Below are positions 31,236 through 35,253 of a stretch of 35,253 nucleotides of DNA, in pieces. The position numbers and the translations under genes were made by a program. Location: contig JAJYOJ010000010.1 of the NCBI GenBank assembly GCA_021796235.1, forward strand, positions 1 through 35,253, in the 5' to 3' direction. Position 1 is the stretch's first letter. Every line of letters begins with the position of its first letter. The notes below the pieces were generated by a model. The model was not told the DNA's origin and made no database searches. It saw only the letters and a program-made list of their open reading frames with translations. Source of the stretch: a bacterium. Lineage in GTDB: Bacteria > Patescibacteriota > Microgenomatia > UBA1406 > GWC2-37-13.

Positions 31236-32282
31236 ATGCAGTCTTCAGTGTTTGTTTATGATCCAACCGTTCATGATGAACAAAGCAAAGTGCGTGGTGT
31301 TGGCCGATATCTAGAGATTTTGAGGGAGAATTTTCAGGACGAGTGGAAATTTACCAACAATTTATCGCTAATCAGCAAGCATGCTCCCTCGGTTTTCATC
31401 AATCCTTTTTTTAATTTCCTTCAAAAACCGGTTGCGATGCGGCGAGTTGCAAAAAAGCAGATTGCCGTCGTCCACGATCTTATTCCTCTCAAATATCCAG
31501 ATAGTTTCCCAATCGGTATAAAGGGCAAAATAAACGTGTTTTTGAGCAATTTGGCTCTCAAAAACTATGATACGATCGTTACCGATTCGCAAGCGAGCAA
31601 AAGAGACATTATAAGAATATTAAAGTTGTCGGAAAATGTGATAAAAGTCATATATCCCTGCTTGCCAAAGGTCTTTTTAAAGTCAAAATCCGAAACTCCA
31701 AACTCTAAACTCGGAATAAACTCTAATTCTAAAAATTTGAAAATTGCTTCGGGTTTTTGCCTTTATGTTGGAGATGCGACCTGGAACAAGAATCTGGTTA
31801 ATCTAGCCAAGGCCATAAAAATTGCAAACGTAACCTGTGTTTTTGTCGGAAAAGTTTTTACAGACGCAGACAAGTTGTCAAACCCCTGGCAAAATGAGTT
31901 AAAAGAGTTTCTTTCCGAAACCAGAAACGACAAACGGTTTATTTTGGCCGGATTTTTACCGGATAAAGAACTGATCAACTTATATAAACAAACTAAGTTA
32001 AATATATTATTGTCTCGGGATGAAGGATTTGGTTTTTCTTTTCTCGAAGCCGCCTCGCAGGGTACGCCTTCGGTATTATCAGACATTGAGGTTTTTAGAG
32101 AGCTGGCCAGCGACTCGGCCAGTTTTTCGAGTTTTGAAGATTGTTATGAGGCTGCAAATAAAATAGGCGAGATTTACTTTAATAAAGGAATGCAGAAGAA
32201 CTTGGGGCTTAAGGCTCTACAACGATCTAAATATTTTGACACTACGAGATTCAAAAGTGAGTTTTTGAAAACAATCGGCTAA
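31236..32282 (+). CDS. GT4 family glycosyltransferase
   Basis: This 348-residue protein has a GT-B fold. The N-terminal half has IAVVHDLIPLKYP and TDSQASKRDI; the C-terminal half has the nucleotide-sugar site with GFLPDKELINLYKQ, then LLSRDEGFGFSFLEAASQGTPSVLSD, the E-x7-E motif of retaining GT4 enzymes. It transfers a sugar in the cytoplasm onto a glycan or lipid acceptor. Its TGA-free stop overlaps the start of the next gene, a secreted beta-helix protein, by one base, so they are probably co-expressed. Substrate unknown. Confidence 0.88.
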   Translation: MQSSVFVYDPTVHDEQSKVRGVGRYLEILRENFQDEWKFTNNLSLISKHAPSVFINPFFNFLQKPVAMRRVAKKQIAVVHDLIPLKYPDSFPIGIKGKINVFLSNLALKNYDTIVTDSQASKRDIIRILKLSENVIKVIYPCLPKVFLKSKSETPNSKLGINSNSKNLKIASGFCLYVGDATWNKNLVNLAKAIKIANVTCVFVGKVFTDADKLSNPWQNELKEFLSETRNDKRFILAGFLPDKELINLYKQTKLNILLSRDEGFGFSFLEAASQGTPSVLSDIEVFRELASDSASFSSFEDCYEAANKIGEIYFNKGMQKNLGLKALQRSKYFDTTRFKSEFLKTIG

Positions 32283-33778
32283 TGAAAAAATTATTCTATA
32301 TTATTTCATCTCTTACAGTCTTATCGCTGCTCGTTATTTTGTCCGCTTCCAAACCGAGGGCAGTTAAGGCCATCGCCTGTGGCGGGACATTCCCTCCGGG
32401 GGTTGCCGGTGGAGTAGACAGGCTTCAGCAGCAGATTAATAATGCTAAAAGCGGCGCCGTAATCAATCTTCCAGCCGGGACCTATTCCGGTCCTAACGCA
32501 GTACCTATAGGTCTAGGTAATTCTATTTTTGTGTCTGCCGATAGGGGAGCTTCCGAAACCTGCATGATCCGCATAGAAAACAAAACACTGACTCTTAAAG
32601 GGGCCGGGCCGGGAGAGACATACCTTTATGGCGAAGAACATGCCAAACCGGACCAGCCGCCGTATCAGACAAGGGCGGGCATCTGTATAATTAATTCGAA
32701 AGTTACAGTTGACAATCTAACGATTCAGGAGTTCCAGAAACGTTGTGCGGTAGTTTACAATTCCCAGGTTACGGTAAAAAACAGTGTTGTTGCTGGCTGT
32801 GACGAGGGAGGATTCTCTTTACTGGGTAACTCTTCGGGCTTATTCGTAAACAACTCCTTTGCCGAGATGAACTTTGGGGGCGTAATGCTTTGGCAAAACT
32901 CGGTTGCCAAAATCGTCAATAACAATTTTTATAATGCCGCGCTTTTATATTTTTATCACCCCGGAACAAACGATCAGGCAAGGGCGGATATTATAAATAA
33001 TATTTTCAGCGCCGTAAAATCAGATATAACGCAGGTTGATTGGTGGAAGGCAGACCCGGCCCAACTTCAGTCGAATAGATTGTCTTACGATCTGGTTTAC
33101 AGAAGTGCCGATCAAACCTGTGACCCAAGCTTCCAACTGTGGTGCGGTAACTACAAGGGTAAAATTACTGCCGATCCTCTTTATAATTCTCCGGCTACCG
33201 ATCCGTGCGGGATCGCTCCTCAGTCAGACTTTAGTCTTAAGGCGGGATCTCCGGCCGTTGGCGTCGGAGACCCGACCATCCCCGGGCCAAAAAATTTGGG
33301 AGTCGCCGGTGGTCCGTGCACCGATGGAAATTCGGCAATTTGTTCTCAATTTATTGCGGGCAATGTTCCTGCCCCGGTTCAACCTCCGCCGCAAAATCAG
33401 AACCCTACGCCGGTTAATCAAGCTCCCCCGGGAGGAACCACAACCAGCAATATCGGCATTCCCGACATTTACTCCTCAACCATCACTCAATTTTCCACCT
33501 TGTTAGGCTATCTGTTGCACGGAGTGAATTTTCCCAATTATGGACTGTCGGTAAACCAAACTAATCAACCGAGTCAGACCGGAATTAGTTTTACTACGTT
33601 TGTAATTTTGGCAGTTGTTTTTATCATGGTCATCCATTTTGCAGTTGGAATAACAAACGAGTTTAATGTTTTCCTTATGATTGGTTATTTTGTCTTTGGT
33701 GGAGTAGTCGGATGGTGGTTTGGAACGTATGAGTCAGGTCTGGTTCTCGCAATTATTTTAACCCTGCTTTTTTGGTAG
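32282..33778 (+). CDS. Secreted beta-helix protein with C-terminal membrane segments
   Basis: The 498-residue protein has a signal peptide (about 1-30), then a domain with right-handed parallel beta-helix repeats (VTVDNLTIQEF, VTVKNSVVAGC, LFVNNSFAEM, KIVNNNFYNA, ADIINNIFSA) rich in Asn ladders. A proline-rich linker (about 363-385) follows, and two or three hydrophobic helices close the protein (about 440-498). Beta-helix proteins often bind or cleave polysaccharides; no catalytic residues are obvious. The membrane end would anchor the domain on the cell surface. It starts on the last base of the GT4 stop codon. The function may be attachment or glycan handling. Confidence 0.65.
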   Translation: MKKLFYIISSLTVLSLLVILSASKPRAVKAIACGGTFPPGVAGGVDRLQQQINNAKSGAVINLPAGTYSGPNAVPIGLGNSIFVSADRGASETCMIRIENKTLTLKGAGPGETYLYGEEHAKPDQPPYQTRAGICIINSKVTVDNLTIQEFQKRCAVVYNSQVTVKNSVVAGCDEGGFSLLGNSSGLFVNNSFAEMNFGGVMLWQNSVAKIVNNNFYNAALLYFYHPGTNDQARADIINNIFSAVKSDITQVDWWKADPAQLQSNRLSYDLVYRSADQTCDPSFQLWCGNYKGKITADPLYNSPATDPCGIAPQSDFSLKAGSPAVGVGDPTIPGPKNLGVAGGPCTDGNSAICSQFIAGNVPAPVQPPPQNQNPTPVNQAPPGGTTTSNIGIPDIYSSTITQFSTLLGYLLHGVNFPNYGLSVNQTNQPSQTGISFTTFVILAVVFIMVIHFAVGITNEFNVFLMIGYFVFGGVVGWWFGTYESGLVLAIILTLLFW

Positions 33779-33782
33779 ATAT

Positions 33783-34604
33783 TTATAAAGAAAAAAGTCG
33801 CTTGGCATTTTTGGTTGTCACATCGATTAAATGATTAGCTGAAGTTTTATTAATTTGAGCTAAAAAGTCCGCTATCGCTTTAAGGTTTTTCGGTTGATTG
33901 GGGAATTTATATCCGGCAGGTTTTAAAAACGGCGAATCGGTTTCCAATACCAGGAGATCCAAAGGAATTTTTTTGACAAATTCCTGTTTATCGGTCCTGT
34001 AGGTTACGTCGCCATCAACACCAATAAAGATTTTATGTTTTTGAGCGAAATTCAAAAGTTCCTGATCCGGTTCGCAACAATGAAAAACTGTTTTACCCTC
34101 TAATTTTCTATTCCATTTTTTTTCTAAAACCTCAATCGTATCGTTTTTGGCTTCTCGGTTGTGGAGAATAAGACTTTTTTTATATTTTAATGCCAAATTA
34201 ATTTGTTCTGCCAAAAGCTTTTTTTGCAGTGCAATAAAATCTTCCCCAGTTTCATAATTTTTGTATTTAGTTTGTTCATAATAATGTCGATCCAGTCCCA
34301 CCTCGCCGATAGCTACAACTTTTTTATTAGGTAGTAATTTTTCTATCGTTTGCATTAGTGATTTATCATTTAAGTTTGCCGATTTGAGGCTAAAAACATG
34401 ATGTGGATGAATTCCAATAGCAGCATAGATTCCTGCAAACCTTTCAGCAATTGCTACTCCCGCGATTGAAGTTTTAACATCGGTACCCGGAATAACAATG
34501 TACGAAATTCCCGCGGCTTTTGCAGCCGAGATTACAGCCGAAACTTGCTTATCAAACGCCTCAAAATTTAAATGACAGTGAGTATCAAATATACCACTTG
34601 ACAA
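33783..34604 (-). CDS. tatD: TatD family metal-dependent DNase
   Basis: This 273-residue protein starts at a TTG (34604), 7 nt after a TACGAT. It has the TatD metal site: FDTHCHLNF (His-x-His) at the N-terminus, AIGEVGLDRHYY, LILHNREA, VFHCCEPD and VLETDSPFLKPAG. TatD enzymes are 3'-5' exonucleases and metal hydrolases that act in DNA repair and degradation. It converges on the beta-helix gene. No ATG lies near the conserved N-terminus, so the TTG start seems real. Confidence 0.9.
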   Translation of the reverse strand: MSSGIFDTHCHLNFEAFDKQVSAVISAAKAAGISYIVIPGTDVKTSIAGVAIAERFAGIYAAIGIHPHHVFSLKSANLNDKSLMQTIEKLLPNKKVVAIGEVGLDRHYYEQTKYKNYETGEDFIALQKKLLAEQINLALKYKKSLILHNREAKNDTIEVLEKKWNRKLEGKTVFHCCEPDQELLNFAQKHKIFIGVDGDVTYRTDKQEFVKKIPLDLLVLETDSPFLKPAGYKFPNQPKNLKAIADFLAQINKTSANHLIDVTTKNAKRLFSL

Positions 34605-34611
34605 GACGCTA

Positions 34612-34617
34612 ATCGTA
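34612..34617 (-). promoter_or_regulatory. -10 element of tatD (leaderless spacing)
   Basis: TACGAT on the minus strand ends 7 nt before the TTG start at 34604. It is a weaker hexamer (five of six including the key T, A and final T), but the spacing matches the others. Confidence 0.35.
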
Positions 34618-34639
34618 AACTTATAATTGTATCAACCTT

Positions 34640-35035
34640 ATGATTTCTTCCAAAATAAAAAAACTTAACGTTTTTCTGGCCTCCCTTGCTTTAGCCCCAA
34701 CCGTTTCCGCCCAAAGTGAAACAATAAGTCTTGGTTTTACTCCACCCACCGTTACTGATATTTTATCATTCGCCGTAAAGATTTTTTTTACAATTGCGGC
34801 CCTTACGGCCTTACTTTTTTTACTAACTGGCGCGCTTCAGTGGATCACCTCAGGCGGCAATAAAGAGAGCGTTGACAAGGCCCGTGAGAGAATTCAACAA
34901 GCTATCATAGGATTAGTTATCATAATCGGAGTTGTAGCTCTGGCTGTTACTTTTGAACAGTTTGTTTTCAAACAGCAAATTTGTTTCGGCTTTACCTGTC
35001 CAATCAAAATTCCAAGCCTTATTCAATCACAATAA
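34640..35035 (+). CDS. T4SS-pilin-like two-helix membrane protein
   Basis: This 131-residue protein has a signal-like start (ending VSAQS), two hydrophobic helices (about 43-66 and 85-108), and the characteristic linker QWITSGGNKESVDKARERI before the second helix (AIIGLVIIIGVVAL). This layout is typical of the T4SS_pilin (TrbC/VirB2-like) family, which is common and often multi-copy in CPR bacteria. Such proteins are thought to form pili or channels, but no experiment is known for this one. Two Cys near the end (QICFGFTC) may form a disulfide. TATAAT at 34622-34627 is 12 nt upstream. A second family member follows. Confidence 0.75.
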   Translation: MISSKIKKLNVFLASLALAPTVSAQSETISLGFTPPTVTDILSFAVKIFFTIAALTALLFLLTGALQWITSGGNKESVDKARERIQQAIIGLVIIIGVVALAVTFEQFVFKQQICFGFTCPIKIPSLIQSQ

Positions 35036-35040
35036 ACATA

Positions 35041-35253
35041 ATGTTTGCTTCTCCTGTTTATGCACAAATTCTTAAGCCGTGGGGGAGTTGTGTAACACCC
35101 GAAGGAGTACCAACTTTAAGCTGTTTGACAGTTGTTTTTAATAATATTTTGACAATCGCATCGGCATTTATAATTTTAGTGCTTTTTATTATGTTTGTGG
35201 TCGGAGCTTTCAATTATCTTACATCCTTTGGCAACCCGGAAAAGGTCAAAAAA
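35041..35253 (+). CDS. T4SS-pilin-like protein, 5' part only
   Basis: An ORF starts at the ATG 35041, 5 bp after the previous stop, and runs off the window end (71 codons visible). It has a short hydrophobic N-terminus (FASPVYAQ), two Cys (WGSC, LSC), one clear helix (IASAFIILVLFIMFVVGAF) and the start of the NYLTSFGNPEKVKK linker, matching the first helix and linker of the pilin family. It is a second, diverged copy in tandem with 34640-35035 and probably shares its transcript. Confidence 0.75.
   Translation, partial: MFASPVYAQILKPWGSCVTPEGVPTLSCLTVVFNNILTIASAFIILVLFIMFVVGAFNYLTSFGNPEKVKK

Overview
The window looks like a piece of a Candidate Phyla Radiation (Patescibacteria) chromosome, most like the Microgenomates group. 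The signs are AT-rich, tightly packed single-copy genes with 1-50 bp gaps, ATGA-type overlaps, a tRNA gene without an encoded CCA tail, two T4SS-pilin-like genes of the type common in this group, few Shine-Dalgarno sites, and many start codons placed 6-8 nt after a -10 hexamer. TGA is used as a normal stop, which argues against Gracilibacteria and Absconditabacteria. The lineage is inferred from gene style, not from a marker phylogeny.

Region 1 (1-8558) is the accessory part. It holds two undecaprenyl-phosphate sugar transferases, a GT2 glycosyltransferase, and what looks like a RiPP-type peptide-modification locus. The locus contains two stand-alone PqqD-like proteins (one needing a -1 frameshift at an A-run), an HPr-kinase-like protein, an active-looking S26B signal peptidase, a nucleotidyltransferase fused to a degenerate S26 domain, a QueC-like PP-loop enzyme fused to a C-terminal PqqD domain, a radical SAM/SPASM protein and two small membrane-anchored proteins. 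Two very short basic ORFs (5383-5529 and 6924-7025) each have their own TTGACA promoter. Each carries a Y-x-x-P-x-(F/V) motif like the recognition motif bound by PqqD-type domains in lasso-peptide leaders, followed by a Trp next to the peptide's only acidic residue(s). I propose they are the precursors. I do not recognise this combination as a described system.

Region 2 (8571-22353) is housekeeping. It holds PBP2, two convergent FolC-like Mur-family ligases, an NlpC/P60-like protein, a PIG-L deacetylase, MutM, a small iron-permease-like membrane protein, tRNA-Pro(GGG), dCMP deaminase, a secreted glycosidase-like protein, ribulose-phosphate epimerase, an M20 peptidase, a membrane protein and DprA.

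Region 3 (22362-31196) is mostly on the minus strand. A comM-rpiB-murL-murD block pairs MurD with a MurL-type epimerase, suggesting the alternative D-glutamate route for peptidoglycan. Both murL and murD carry a related GC-rich, inverted-repeat-bounded insertion of 92-102 bp read in frame. A deoxynucleotide block follows: a DUF1599 protein, DHFR, thymidylate synthase and a Dcd-fold protein that lacks the usual catalytic Asp and Glu. Then come a hypothetical protein and a cadmium-carbonic-anhydrase-like protein.

Region 4 (31236-35253) has a GT4 glycosyltransferase, a secreted beta-helix protein with C-terminal membrane segments, TatD and two pilin-like 2-TM proteins, the last cut by the window end. 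No gap over 300 bases lacks a gene. I saw no CRISPR array, insertion sequence, rRNA or clear rho-independent terminator.
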